A DNA stretch of 64,000 bases, from the NCBI GenBank assembly GCA_024760905.1, contig CM045729.1:50859580-50923579 (forward strand). The letters are read 5' to 3'. Below the pieces are notes generated by a model. That model was not told where the DNA came from. It searched no databases and saw only the letters and a list, made by a program, of their open reading frames with translations. A program made the translations under genes and the position numbers. Shown here in pieces: positions 48,494 through 59,967 of this stretch. Origin of the DNA: Plotosus lineatus. Taxonomy: Eukaryota; Chordata; Actinopteri; Siluriformes; Plotosidae. How positions within the stretch are numbered: position 1 is the first letter of the stretch; every line of letters starts with the position of its first letter.

Positions 48494-50197
48494 TGTGCTA
48501 TGTGCAGGCGGCTGTGTGAAACTTGTTTGACGGAGATGAGGCTTTTTGTGGTCTGTAACTCGAGGATATGTCGCTGTGTTGGTGTGGGAGTCGGGTGGTT
48601 GGATGCGAGTTGAGAGAAACGTGTTGAAGGACAGTGAGTGTTGTCCTTTTCCTCTCTTTCACTGGAGAAGAGCAGCAGCAGCAGCAGCCACGTCTCCATT
48701 GAACACTGCAATCTGTTCCATATCAAGTGTGAAGAACAACAGCCTTTGGGGAACCTTCTGACTTTTCCTCCCCACCTTTCTTCACACTAAAACAGAATAA
48801 CCTGTAAATCCTGGCTTTGGGAATTTGTTGTCTGTGGATTTGACTTCCAGATTTATGAGAAATAAAATAACCCAGAACTGTTGCTAGTGTGTGTTTGCAA
48901 CCAACCAATCAATAGATCTAACCCTATTAGCAAATATCTGTCCTGTCTGTCTGTCTGATTTCCCTGTTCAACCTGTCAGCTGACATTGTAGTAAATGTTA
49001 ATTATTACTCATTATTACTGCATGGTATTGACACCAATACACTCCAGGGTTCATGAGAGCCGCACGCGGGTATGTCTGACCGTGAGAAATATGATGTGAG
49101 TGAAGATTTCTGTTGCCCTATATAATGATTGGTGATTAGTGAAAACTTGAAGTTATTTTTGGGACATGTAGGTCAGATGCAAACCTTGCTGTGCCACACC
49201 CAAACCTGGTTTAATGGAGTGGGTGGCGGGGTTCTAGTGAACCCATTGGAAGAGAGGAGAAGAGGGTTGAACTCTGACTGGCTGTGTAGAGCATGAACAG
49301 AGGAGCTACTGTTCTAGTACAGTACAATATCCAACACACACACACACGTGTGTTTGACTTACTGTCTTTTGACTTGCTGTCTGGCTTTGAGATAATTATT
49401 AATTCAGCCCATTAATTATGTGCTTTCAGCCCAAACTAAGTAACCAATACGAAACCCTTTTGGCTCGATCAGTTAAATACATTCAAGAGTTTACTTTTTG
49501 TGCAAAAGCAGTTTTCATTAAGGGGATCATCCAGATGTTCATATAAAAGTACAAAACTGTCCATGATCATATACTTGTAAGGACATTTGGTTCACATAGA
49601 ACAGACAAGTGTACGTTCACTCGCTGTCTCATGTGGAATTCTGTCTGTAAACAACTTCAAAGCCAACTGGGACAGCAGTGGGGTCACACCATTTCCGGCT
49701 GTTAGAAACCACTCGCACTTTAATTGTTGGTTTATGTCGGAGTAGACGTTTGCACTTGCAAATGTGTAGCGGTGACGGGCAAAATACTGTTCTAATGTAT
49801 TCAAATGAGCAGACATAGAAAACGGTTGCCTTTTACTATTTACAATTGTGGGTGGAAAAGAAAAACACCAACACCCACGAAATTGAAAAGATTAAAGAGG
49901 AAGTATTGGATTTAAGAGATGAGAAAAGCAATCAGTCTTAAACTTAATATTACAGCTTTGCTGACTACGAGTATCAAAGCTAGTACCAGTTTGGAACATG
50001 TTACTGGAATGAGTAAAGGCTTGTATTTTCTGATTTGAATCACTCATATGTTATAATGTAGGTAACTGAGAGGCATCAGCTCATACCTTTTGAACAAAGT
50101 TATCCTACTGTACGACAAACAATGTTTAACTTAGTGACACGTTGCTTTTGTTGCTATGGGGATGTCAGTGTTTGTATTGAGGAATGCTTGATATTCT

Positions 50198-50544
50198 GTC
50201 TTCCTTTCAGCTTTTTCCGTTTTACTCGGGAGTCGCCACAGTGAATCATCTGATTTGCATGTTTGATTTGGCAGAGGTTTTTATGTCGGATGCCCTTCCT
50301 GTCACAACCCTTTTAGCAAGGGACAGAAACACGCTGACGACTTTGCAGCTACTCTTTACGAAAGTCAGCAATGGTTCTTTTACATGCCTCTCACCATAGA
50401 CAGTGAGAGACATAACCCGCCTTTTGATAACCCAGTTAGCTGCACTGGGGGGGACAGTGACAACCTTGTGGAGAGTGGGACTCGAACCCCCAACCTTTGG
50501 ATCAGCAATCCAGCGCCCTATACCACTGGACCACCACTGCCCTC
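50198..50544 (-). mobile_element. SINE S1, type 1 tail, full length
   Basis: Complete inverted copy with tail, body and head (box B gggactcgaaccccc, box A taccactggacca). A perfect 16-bp target duplication, gaatgcttgatattct, is at 50182-50197 and 50545-50560. Confidence 0.92.
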
Positions 50545-50801
50545 GAATGCTTGATATTCTGATCCCTGATATTTGTATTGTATCAAAAATGGGGATTGGG
50601 GTGTAATTCATACATTTCTACTAAACATATGTCATGAATGCACCAAACGATAATGGGCCATTTTTGCTATCAATGGGCCATAAGAAAACAAACACACATG
50701 CTTTCAATAAAGTCTGATATATATAATCACATCTATAACACTCATTACAGTGAAGAAAAAAAAAAAAAACACTTCCATGTGAAAGTTTAATGCTCCAAGT
50801 A

Positions 50802-52120
50802 CAGTGGTACGGCGACTCTACAAGTGTAGCTAGTAACGAATTTTCCATGATATGAGCTTCAATCCCACCAAAAATCTGCCCGATCCAACGATCAAATTTT
50901 AGACTTACGAGTTCTGCTGGGGAAATAGCTTTTCCGGGTTGATTAGCCTTGTATTCGCCTTGTGCAGTGCTTCTCAATTATTTTCTGTGATGTCCCCTAT
51001 AGGAAGGGGGAAAAAAACATTTTACCCCAGCACTCCGCACCCCACGCGCGACTATAGTGTTTACTGCACTTCATATCGTTTGCTCGGTGCTTTTTTCCCT
51101 CCACCAGAGAAAACACAGTGAGATCACCACTGCCACCTTGTGTAGATGATGTGCAATCACACTTATAAAGCTGCTTCATCAGTATGTTAAAAAAGCATGT
51201 TCCCCAGGGTCATACGCTCCAATTCGTGTTGTATTCTTTTGCGTGTATTCCTCCGCACTCCTTTTCGTGCTGGCATAGCTACGGAGCTTGCACGCGCTCA
51301 AAAAATGTTCTTTTCTATGGTTTGGATTTTGTGACTTTTGAGTCTCATTTTTTATTGTGCATATCCCGGTGTTTCTAAGATGGATCGTAAGAAGGTGGCT
51401 GATGTATTTAAGAGGAAAAATTAATTTCTCTTGAAACGAAGCTTGAAATCATAGCTAAACATGAAAAAGAAGTTTGCGTGGCCGATCTGTGTAAGGTTTA
51501 TGGGAAGAATGCATCGACCATCTGTATAATTCTCAAACAGAAGGCCATGTTGAAGAGTGTTACACCAGCAAAGGGGGGTTACTGTTTTATCAGCGGAAAG
51601 ATCAGGACTCAATGATGAGACGGAGAGGCTTCTCCTATTGTGGATCAAGTCGAAAGAGATCAACGGCGATAGGAGTACGGCCAAGCAGCAGAAGAAAAGT
51701 GATCAAAATTAGTGAAATAAAACAGTTTAAAAAAAAATCAAAAAAATTAAATAAAAAATTACAAAAAAAAAGTAGTGCAAGTTAAAGTTAAGTGGTATTC
51801 TTAAGTTCAGACGCACTTACTGTATTGTTTATTGACTTATTGTTTATTCTTGTTTTATTATTATTTATTGTTCAATACAGTATTATTAATTTTACTGTAC
51901 ATGTGTTATTACTGTGAAATGTTTATTGTTACACATGTTTATCTTAAATATATGTAAAAAATACATGTTTGTGCCAGGTTATATGAGTCTGGGAGGGGGT
52001 TGGAATGGATTAATTGGTTTTCTATTATTTCCGATGGGAGTTTTTGTTTCATTTAATGAACGTTTCCACTTACGAGCTTGCCCTCGGAATTAATTAATTT
52101 CGTAAGTTGAGGTACCACTG
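50802..52120 (+). mobile_element. Family A TA-transposon with transposase remnant
   Basis: Ends cagtggtacggcgactctac and cgtaagttgaggtaccactg with TA at 50800-50801 and 52121-52122. Internal blocks gagcttcaatcccaccaaaa and the terminal ggaatggattaattggtttt recur in A1 and A3. About 1.3 kb, with a shortened transposase gene. Confidence 0.85.
51380..51712 (+). pseudogene. Pogo/Tigger-type transposase N-terminal remnant
   Basis: ATG opens MDRKKVADVFKRKN then a stop. In the next frame ISLETKLEIIAKHEKEVCVA, DLCKVYGKNASTI and ILKQKAML form a psq helix-turn-helix. After another frame change, GLNDETERLLLLWIKSKEIN matches the start of a CENP-B-type DNA-binding domain. At least two frameshifts and loss of the whole DDE domain make it non-functional. 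The order psq then CENP-B is diagnostic for pogo/Tigger. Confidence 0.82.
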
Positions 52121-52194
52121 TATTTGGAAATATAAAAATGCCAAAATCGACATTTTGAAGCCAAATTTTTCTGCTGGGGTTGAAGGCTAGAACT

Positions 52195-52335
52195 GGCCCC
52201 AGTGCTGGCAGCTTTATGTGACTGAAGGTGCAGTTCCCCCCCCCATGTGCTTTTCTTGCTAGTTTGGGAAGCAAACCACTGACTTTTCAGTCCCGAAGAT
52301 GCTTGTCGAACCAGTAAGCTACGGTTGCCCCATCT
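52195..52335 (-). mobile_element. S4-like tRNA-derived SINE fragment
   Basis: On the minus strand it starts ggggcaaccgtagcttactg and continues to ccagcactgggg. The head resembles a tRNA box A region; no target duplication was identified. Confidence 0.45.
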
Positions 52336-53796
52336 GTCAGTTTAGTTAAAACTGACCAGGTGGATGATTGTTAATTTTGTTCGAATATGTTTACGTTGTT
52401 CATTTACCATTCAGCATGGAGAGACTGAGATTTTATAATGAGAGGCTGAATATTCATGAGGCTTAATGAGGCTTAACCAAAGTAATGCTGTGAATGTGTA
52501 ATGCAGTGTGCTGCTAATTTAATCTCTCACTCAGAGGTGGAAGTCATGAGATAGCTCGATTAATTTACACAAGTTACTCAAATCCATTTTTCCAGTTTCA
52601 GACCTATTTTGAGGATTCGGAGAGCACAAGGCTGGTATACGGTTGCTATACAGCTCAGATTTAGTGGCATTTTGTCATGAATGGTTCAGCAACATTAAAC
52701 TCCTATCAAACATGCAGTGTTCTGTATCAGGACAATGAGACAGTTTGATATTGTGCACGTGGATAACACTGGTGGATGTTGAATAAGTCCGTGATTTGCA
52801 TTTGTCACTGGATTAATGAATTACAATGGAATATATTCAGAGGCATGTGACACATTGAGATGATGGAGTAAGAAACTGTTCCGCTTGAGAAGTATCATGG
52901 TATTCCACCGTGTATCAGTGATAATGAATTACTATGGGAAAATATTTTTACAGTACAAAGTACAGATAAATTCAGGCAAGGTACTTTTTTTTTTTTTTTT
53001 TTTTTCCCTCTCTCTCGCTTGCTCTCTGTCTGTTTCTCGGATGCCCCCATCCAGTGGAGGCCTTGTGGTGACATCGCTGGTCAGGAATGTGTGATAAACA
53101 GAGTGGAACAGACCTTGGAATTGGAGAGAAAGAAGAGAGGCTTGGAAAAGCCGGCTCTTCCAGTCAGTGCAACAGCTTAGAGAATCTCTCGGAGAGAAAG
53201 CGTAGAGGTTAACACTGGTACCCAACCCTTTATCATGTGCTTTCATATCCACATCCACACACAAAGGTTTACCTTGCTTGAAACCCTGTCTTGAGGTAAT
53301 TTTATGAAGGGCATTAGATTACAGTGAAATGGAACAAGGGTAAGGTTTTTTTCTTTTCGAGGCCTCATTAAAAGGGCTGCATAAAAGTAGGTGAGACCTA
53401 TCGAGACATCGGGCATTTAAAGGCCAGACTAGACTCAAGTCAGTGATCATGTGTGTGTTTCCTATAGTAAACACTATTTGTCGGGAGTAATTTGAGAGAA
53501 CATATAAGATGGTGGCTGATTTAAAGAGTGTCTCTAAAGGGATATATTTTTCAGAAAGGGAACACTTTTTTTCCCCGCTCAATTATCCTCGATCTCGTCT
53601 GAGTCCTAATATTCACTTAGTTGGTGTGATCACTGATCACAGAGGTGAACTAAGCAAATTCTTGCTTAATTTATTTGTTAGTTGATTGGATCATTTTATA
53701 CTGGGGCATGATGAGTACATGTTAGGGGGAAAAACAGATAATCTATTATTCTAAGCATTATTATGATTGCACACATGCATTTGGATTTTAGTCTGT

Positions 53797-54085
53797 GGGG
53801 CCGGTGGCGTAGTGGTTGGGGTGCTGCACTCATGATCAGGAGGTTGTGAGTTCGAATCCCATTGAGACCCTCACTGTGCTAAGACCCATGGGCAAGGTCT
53901 CAACCAGAAGTATGCCTCTGTTCACCCAGCAGTATAAATGGGTACCAGTAAAAATATACTGGGAAGGTAACCTGTGATGGACTAGCGTCCCATCCAGGGG
54001 GAGTTGAACTCCTGGTCGCTTCACACTATGGAAACTGGGGATAAGCACTGGCCTGATGAACCACGAGGCTCGGGTGTAAAAAACC
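53797..54085 (+). mobile_element. tRNA-headed SINE, family S3
   Basis: Head ggtggcgtagtggttggggt (box A) and gttgtgagttcgaatccc (box B), a middle segment with ccatgggcaaggtctcaacc, then ctagcgtcccatccaggggg and ggggataagcactggcctga. Layout matches a common fish SINE (tRNA head, conserved middle, LINE-like tail). Single copy in the window. Confidence 0.75.
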
Positions 54086-54167
54086 CAACAGACTTTACCG
54101 ACCTAAAAAAATCGTAGTACTCCCAACACCCACTATGGGAACCGTTTGAAGATGGGACATGGGTTAA

Positions 54168-54345
54168 TCTTCTCCTTTTGGCTTTTCCCTTCAGGGGTCG
54201 CCACAGCGAATCATCTACCTCTATCTCACCCTATCCTTCACATCTTCTTTTCTTACACCAACTACCTTCATATCCTCCTTCACCACATCCATAAATCGTC
54301 TCTTTGGTCTTCCTGTAGGCCTTCTGCCTGGTACCTACTTTAAAC
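54168..54345 (-). mobile_element. RTE-type LINE, 3' terminal fragment
   Basis: The minus strand matches the final 180 bp of the LINE at 55662-58562: agaaggcc, ggaagaccaaagagacgat, ttatggatgtggtgaagga, then gattcgctgtggcgacccct and the agccaaaaggagaag end. This is a typical 5'-truncated copy. Its end supplies the clearest match to the S1 type 1 tail. Confidence 0.82.
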
Positions 54346-54402
54346 AAAATTATCACTGGTTCAAAAATGTGCTTATTTGATGAATCCTGTAATATATATA
54401 TA

Positions 54403-54717
54403 TATATATATTCGATCCTACGGTTGGGGGTTCGAGTCCACACAGGGTTGTCACTATCCCCCCCCCCCCAGTGCAGCCAACTGGGTTATCAAAGGCAGGC
54501 CATGTCTCTCACTGTCTATGATGAGAGGCATGTAAAAGAACCATTGCTGACTTTGTAAAGAGTAGCTGCAAAGCCGTCAACGTGTTTCTGTCCCTTGCTT
54601 AAGGGTTGTGACAGGAAGGGCCTCCGACGTAAAAACCGATGCCAAAATCAAAATGTACAAATCAGATGATTCGCTGTGGCGACTCCCGAGAAGGAAAAAG
54701 CTGAAAGGAAGAAAGAA
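54403..54717 (+). mobile_element. SINE S1, type 1 tail, part of head lost
   Basis: Box B-like gggggttcgagtcc at 54426, then the S1 body and type 1 tail to agctgaaaggaagaaag. It begins in a TA run and ends in a TA run, so no target duplication can be defined. Confidence 0.8.
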
Positions 54718-54736
54718 ATATATATATATATATGTG

Positions 54737-55410
54737 TCACTATCCGAGTTACGATGTATGCGAGATACAACCACCCGTACTTATGACCACGTCTAGCAGA
54801 TGCCTATTATGAGTTTACTGTATATGTCTGGCAGCACAGCGCGTAAGAGAGTTGTGGCAGCCCAGCATCTCACACTTACAGCATTCTACCATGACACTCG
54901 GTGACTAGATACCGTCACGGTAACATCTCTTTTACAGTACAATTTTACATTCATTTATGTACACCGTTACCATGGCCCCCAAGAGGAAGTCTGATTCATT
55001 AGATGACAATTCTACCAAGAAAGCAAGGAAGGCACTGTCGTTGGAGACGAAAGTGAAAGTGAGATCTCCATCTCTCCCACTCCACGGTGTCTACAATTTT
55101 GAAGGACAAGGACCGTATTAAGGAAGCAGTGAAAGCAGCGAAAGCAGCAGCCCCAATTAAGTCAACTATCATCACAAAACAGCGTGAAGGACCGATTGCA
55201 GAGATGGAAAGTTGCTATAGACGTGGTTGGAAGATAATAGGCAAAGAATTGTGAAAGTGATGTTGCGAGCAGTACAAAGTAAGGATACAACTTTATTTCG
55301 CAGGTTGAAAGAATGTGCAGGTGAAGAATATGCTTCTCATGGATGAATGGGATCTGACATACCACTGGTTGGTTGGAACTGATCGAGGTCGTAACTCGGA
55401 TAGCGAGTAT
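54737..55410 (+). mobile_element. Family I TA-transposon (pogo/Tigger-like)
   Basis: Inverted ends cactatccgagttacga and tcgtaactcggatagcg, flanked by TA-rich sequence. It carries a transposase N-terminal remnant and is immediately followed by family A element A3. Confidence 0.7.
54972..55336 (+). pseudogene. Transposase N-terminal remnant, family I
   Basis: ATG begins MAPKRKSDSLDDNSTKKARK, a basic N-terminus, followed by ALSLETKVKV, the first helix of a psq domain. The frame then breaks. Segments resembling STILKDKDRIKEAVKAA and later FRRLKECAGE persist in other frames. Starts of the MAPKRK type are common in Tigger transposases. No catalytic domain remains. Confidence 0.65.
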
Positions 55411-55415
55411 AGATA

Positions 55416-55657
55416 CAGTGGTACCTTGACTTACGAAATTAATCCGTTCCAAGGGCAAGCTTGTAAGTGGAAACGTTTGTTAGATGAAACAAAAAGTCCC
55501 ATCAGAAACAATAGAAAACCAATTAATCCGTTCCAACTCCCTCAAAGACTCATATAACGTGACACACATGTATTTTTTTGACGTAATATATTTAAGATAA
55601 ACATGTAACAATAAACATTTCACAATAATAACAATTTACAGTAACATTAATAATACT
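55416..55657 (+). mobile_element. Family A TA-transposon, left end only
   Basis: cagtggtaccttgacttacg, aaattaatccgttccaaggg and aaacatgtaacaataaacat match A1 and the complement of A2's right end. Homology ends at the family B/LINE junction near 55658. Confidence 0.82.
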
Positions 55658-55661
55658 GTAC

Positions 55662-58562
55662 GGTAGGCCAATGCAGTCTTGAGGGGGGCACAAGCCAGTT
55701 CACCCTCATGCCGGTCCCAAACCGGGATAAATGCAGAGGGTTGCGACAAAAATGGCATCCGGCGTAAAACTTCTGCTAAAATTCTCATGCAAATGATCAA
55801 AATGAAATTCATACCGGATCGGTCGAGGCCCGGATTAACAATGACCGCCATCAGTGCTGTTAACCAATAGGGTGCTGGTGGAAATTGGACTGCTGTTGGT
55901 CAAAGAAGGAGAGGCGGGAGGCTTGTTCGTCGGCAGAGAGAGAAGAGGAAAGGCATGAGTCTAGGACTGAGAGTAAGGACTTTGAATATTGGAACTAAGA
56001 AAGAAAAAGCTAGAGAGCTGGCTGACATGATGCAGAGGAGGAAGGTGGACATACTGCGTGTTCAGGAGACCAGGTGGAAAGGTAGCAAGGCCAGAAGCTT
56101 AGGAGTAGACTTTAAGCTGTTTTATCATGGTGTGGATGGAAAGAGAAATGGAGTAGGAGTCATCTTGAAGGAAAAGTTTGTCAGGAATGTTCTAGAAGTG
56201 AAAAGATTGTCAGACAGAGTGATGAGTCTCAAGTTAGAAATTGAAGGCATGATGTTCAATGTTGTTAGTGCTTATGCCCCACAGGCAGGATGTAAACTAC
56301 AAGAGAAGGAGAGATTCTGGAGTGAGTTAGATGAAGTGATGCAGAGTACCCCCAGAGGTGAAAGAGTGGTCATTGGTGCAGACTTCAATGGACATGTTGG
56401 TGCAGGCAACAGAGGGGACAAGGAAGTGATGGGCAGGTTTGGTATCCAGGACAGGAACACAGAAGGACACATGTTGATCGATTTTGCAAAAAGGACGGAA
56501 ATGGCTGTGGTGAATACTTTCTTCCAGAAGAAACAAGAGCATAGGGTGACTTATAAAAGCGGAGGTAGGAGCACACAGGTAGACTACATATTGTAAGACA
56601 GAGCAGAAGACAAAGTGGTGGAAGCTGAAAAAGGAAGATTGTCATGTTGTCTTCAAGGAGGAGTTGAAACAGGCTTTGGGTAGTCAGGAAGTACTTCCAG
56701 ATGACTGGACAACCACAGCCAATGTGATCAGGGAGACAGGTAGGAGAGTACTTGGTGTGTCCTCTGGAAGGAAAGTAGATAAGGAGACTTGGTGGTGGAA
56801 TGAGGAAGTGCAGGAGTGTGTACAAGAGAAGAGGTTAGTGAAGAAGAAGTGGGACACAGAGAGGACCGAAGAGAGTAAACAGGAATATAGGGAGACACAG
56901 CATAAGGCGAAGGTAGCGGTGTCAAAGGCCAAACAGAGGGTGTATGATATCTTGTATGATAGGTTGGACAGTAAGGAGGGAGAAAATGATTTATACAGTT
57001 TGGCACAGCAGAGAAATAGAGATGGGAAAGACGTGCAGCAAGTTAGTGATTAAGGACAGAGAGGGAAATCTATTGACTGATGACAGAAGTGTGCTGGGAA
57101 GATGGAAAGAGTACTTTAAAGAGCTGATGAATGAGGAAAATGAGAGAGAAAAAAGAGTCGAAGGGGTGACCGTTGAGGACCAGGAAGTAGCAAAGATGAG
57201 TAAGGGTGAAGTGAGGAGGGCATTGAAGAGGATGAAGAGTGGAAAGGCAGTTGTTCCTGATGACAGTGTGATGGTGCCCATTTTTAAGAACAAGGGAGAC
57301 ATGCAGAGTTGTGGCAACTACAGAGGGATAAAGTTGGTGACCATACGATGAAGTTATGGGAAAGAATAGTGGAAGCAAGACTAAGGGCAGAGGTCAGCAT
57401 TTGTGAACAACAGTTTGGTTTCATGCCAAGAAAGAGCACCACAGATGCAGTGTTTGCTTTGAGGATGTTAATAGAAAAGTACAGAGAAGGTCAGAGGGAG
57501 TTGCATTGTGCCTTTGTGGATCTGGAGAAAGCATATGACAGGGTGCCGAGAGAAGAACTGTAGTATTGTATGAGGAAGTCTGGAGTGACAGAGCAGTATG
57601 TTAGAGTTGTGCAGGACATGTATGAGAGATGTAAGACAGTGGTGAGGTGTGCTGTCGGTGTGACAGAAGAGTTCAAGGTGGAGGTGGGACTGCATCAAGG
57701 GTCAGCTCTGAGCCCCTTCTTGTTTGCTATGGTGATGGAGAGGTTGACAGACGAGGGTAGACAAGAATCTCGATGGATTATGATGTTTGCAGACGACATT
57801 GTGATCTGTAGTGAGAGCAAAGAACAAGTGGAGGAAAATCTAGAGAGGTGGAGGTATGCCCTGGAAAGGAGAGGAATGAAGGTTAGCCTCAGTAAGACAG
57901 AATACATGTGTGTGAACAAGGACCCAAGAGGAACGGTGAGGTTACAGGGAGCAGAGATAAAGAAGGTGGGGGATTTTAAGTACTTAGGCTCAACAATCAA
58001 AAGCAATGGAGAGTGTGGAAAAGAGGTGAAGAAGCGTGTGCAGGCAGGTTGGAATGGATGGAGAAAAGTGTCTGGTGTGATAGGAGAGTATCAGCAAGAA
58101 TGAAGGGAAAAGTGTACAAGACGGTGATGAGGCCAGCGATGTCGTATGGTTTAGAGACAGTGGCTCTGGGGAAGAGACAGGAGGCAGAGCTGGAGGTAGC
58201 AGAGAAAATGTTGAGATTCTCTTTGGGAGTCATGAGGATGGATAGGATCAGGAATGAGTACATCAGAGGGACAGCACATGTAAGATGTTTTGGAGACAAA
58301 GTCAGAGAGGCTAGATTGAGATGGTTTGGACATGTACAGAAGAGGGATCGTGATTATATTGGTAGTAGGATGTTGAGGTTGGAACTACCAGGCAGAAGGC
58401 CCAGAGGAAGACCAAAGAGAAGATTTATGGATGTGGTGAAGGCGGACATGAAGGTCGTTGAAGTAAGAGTAGAAGATGCAGAGGATAGGGTGAGATGGAG
58501 GCAGATCATTTGCTGTGGCGACCCCTTAAGGGAACAGCTGAAAGGAAAAGAAGAAGAGTAGG
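55662..58562 (+). mobile_element. RTE/Rex3-type LINE, near full length but broken
   Basis: RTE-clade LINEs copy themselves by target-primed reverse transcription using one ORF with an apurinic-type endonuclease and a reverse transcriptase. The 2.9-kb copy has a 5' leader (about 55662-55954), coding remnants to 58561 and an AG-rich 3' end (aaggaaaagaagaagag). A short gtaggc occurs at both borders (55661 and 58558) and may be the target duplication. Retaining the 5' leader is unusual among LINE copies, which are mostly 5'-truncated. The 3' end matches the S1 type 1 SINE tail. Confidence 0.85.
55955..58561 (+). pseudogene. RTE-type endonuclease/reverse transcriptase, multiply disrupted
   Basis: Endonuclease part 55955-56596: LRVRTLNIGTKKEKARELAD, VQETRWKGSKARS, GADFNGHVG and STQVDYIL, ending in a stop where the family continues. 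Linker 56664-57053 (ETWWWNEEVQECV). Reverse transcriptase is split over several frames: SGKAVVPDD joined abruptly to VPIFKNKGDMQSCGNYRGI with about 40 residues missing, FVDLEKAYDRVPREEL then TAG where a Trp codon is expected, GLHQGSALSPFLFAMVMERL and the catalytic FADDIV at about 57786, then GWRKVSG. The C-terminal part (58100-58561) includes RWFGHVQKRD and GRPKRRFMDV. At least four frame breaks and two deletions; it cannot make an active protein. Confidence 0.9.
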
Positions 58563-58870
58563 CTCTTGACATTGGCGGGGGTTCGGTTCCGAGCCCTCCC
58601 GCAAATCAAGATAATCCGCGAGTTCTGTACCCAGAAGGAAAACCCCATGTATCACGTCACATGCGCAAATGAGCAGCCGGAAGTAAAATACTGTGTATGT
58701 ATTATACGTGCTAAAATATGCTTCTTAAACACATTCTATAGACAGTCTCACTCATTAGTACAGTAATAATGTAGTAAAATATAGTAATGATTAAGGAAAA
58801 ACTTTTCAATTTTTACTCTTATTTTTATTGATGATAAAATATAAACATTATACAGTATATACTGTTCTAA
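58559..58870 (-). mobile_element. Family B TA-transposon fragment split by the LINE
   Basis: taggctcttgacattggcgg, cgaaccccc-like sequence, ccgcgagttctgtacccaga and catgtatcacgtcacatgcg are the inverted form of the family B right-hand block (compare 1-119). The first bases of its terminus also appear before the LINE at about 55657 (tacggtaggcc). Confidence 0.7.
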
Positions 58871-59021
58871 AGCACACTAGATCAAAACTACTTGATCATT
58901 CCTCCAGTAGACGTCTGATCAAGTCTTCCAAGAGGTATTTCTCGGATGGTGAAGATTGTTGATGAACCAGAATCTTCCAGTGAGGTTGAGATCTGGTGAG
59001 AGTGAAAGGCCAGAAATGTCC

Positions 59022-59260
59022 AGTCGCAGTCAAAAGTTTACACACCTTCTAATTCAATTAGAATATGTATATCTGTCTAAACTTTAGGTTGGCGCAGTCT
59101 TACCATTTTCAACTTTCATCAATGTATCCTCATGCCGTGTAAATGGGGATGGGCTTCCTCTGGATGAGACCACTGCCATCAGGATAGAAATGTTTCCATA
59201 TCTGACAAAGTTTATCAATTATAAAAGTAATGCTTTGTTGTAAGAGGGCAAGTGGATGAT
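59022..59260 (+). mobile_element. Tc1-like element terminal fragment
   Basis: cagtcgcagtcaaaagttta followed by cacacc is a typical fish Tc1 terminal repeat, and the following text resembles the subterminal region with a fragment of transposase gene (gagaccactgccatcaggat). The other end was not found. Confidence 0.5.
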
Positions 59261-59796
59261 GCCTGCAAAGTGCCCCCTATAGCTATTGATTTGTCCTCAT
59301 TTTAGTCCGTGACAGGTCAGGTTGACTTGCAGTAGAACATAAGATACACTTGCCAAAACTGTAGTATTTATTTGGTTTATAAGAACGCTCACAACACATG
59401 GATACGCAGTGCCATAATAAGGTGAGTTTGTGTGTGACTTTTGGATGTATTGGGAAAAGAGCTCATCTGCATATTGTGGCCTTTAGCCGTATACCAGACG
59501 TCTGATGAGCATTATGTATTGTGCAGCTTGCAGCCCAAACTAGAACTATTTTATTTTGATAAGTGGCTGTACAGCTGAATTAATTTCTTCCTTTAACCAG
59601 TTCCACTGCTGCTAGGGTCTGTTTCATTATGTAGCTCTATAATCTCACTTCAGGTCCACCGTTATGACACAGGAGTCCACTAATGACACAGTAATACGTT
59701 CTGATTGAATTATGGTGTGCAAGTAGTTCTCCTAGTTGTTCTCTCTCATGTCTGCTTTGTTGATCCTTTAGGCCAGTGGAGGGAGAGAGGACGACT

Positions 59797-59967
59797 ATGG
59801 TAGAGCAGGAGCCAACATCCTCAGCAGGGCAGAGGTTATTTGCCTCAGAATCCTTGGGCATCAGCACGCTGGAACCGGGCCAGAAGCCACCAGCCATGCC
59901 TGCTGGCCGCCGCATAGCCGTCAGGGTGCACATGCTGGACGACTCAGAGGAAATATTCGACATCTCG
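59797..59967 (+). CDS. farp1: First coding exon of Farp1 (FERM, RhoGEF and pleckstrin-domain protein)
   Basis: Farp1 is a membrane-associated protein with an N-terminal FERM domain, a Dbl-homology RhoGEF domain and two PH domains; it acts in neuronal dendrite and synapse development. The exon starts at 59772 after a cttttag acceptor. ATG at 59797 is preceded by A at -3 and followed by G (strong context). It encodes 57 residues and ends in phase 0 at TCG|gtaag (donor 59968). The segment GISTLEPGQKPP followed by HMLDDSEEIFDI matches the conserved Farp N-terminus and first strand pair of the FERM F1 lobe. GQKPP and MLDD favour Farp1 over Farp2, and linkage to rap2a supports this. An in-frame GTG upstream at 59776 is not a plausible start. 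Remaining exons lie beyond the window. Confidence 0.88.

Larger units (their letters stand above)
48452..59771 (+). other. farp1: Probable farp1 intron 1
   Basis: Runs from the gtaagt donor at 48452 to the ttgatcctttag acceptor ending at 59771. A (CT)17 tract lies directly behind the donor. The intron contains S1 SINEs, family A/B/I elements, an S3 SINE, the broken RTE LINE and a Tc1 fragment. 48760-50180 and 52340-53790 show no recognisable element beyond short runs; 53000-53070 has a T-run and CT-rich patch. 59260-59770 is unassigned. Confidence 0.55.

Noticed and set aside
48669..48690. (AGC)n repeat as a coding polyglutamine or polyalanine tract
   Set aside because: Only about six units, located after the putative exon 1 donor; no coding context.
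48232..48726. Long frames on both strands over the putative farp1 exon 1
   Set aside because: GC-rich sequence and the CT repeat keep frames open by chance; they cross the splice donor and show no recognisable domain.
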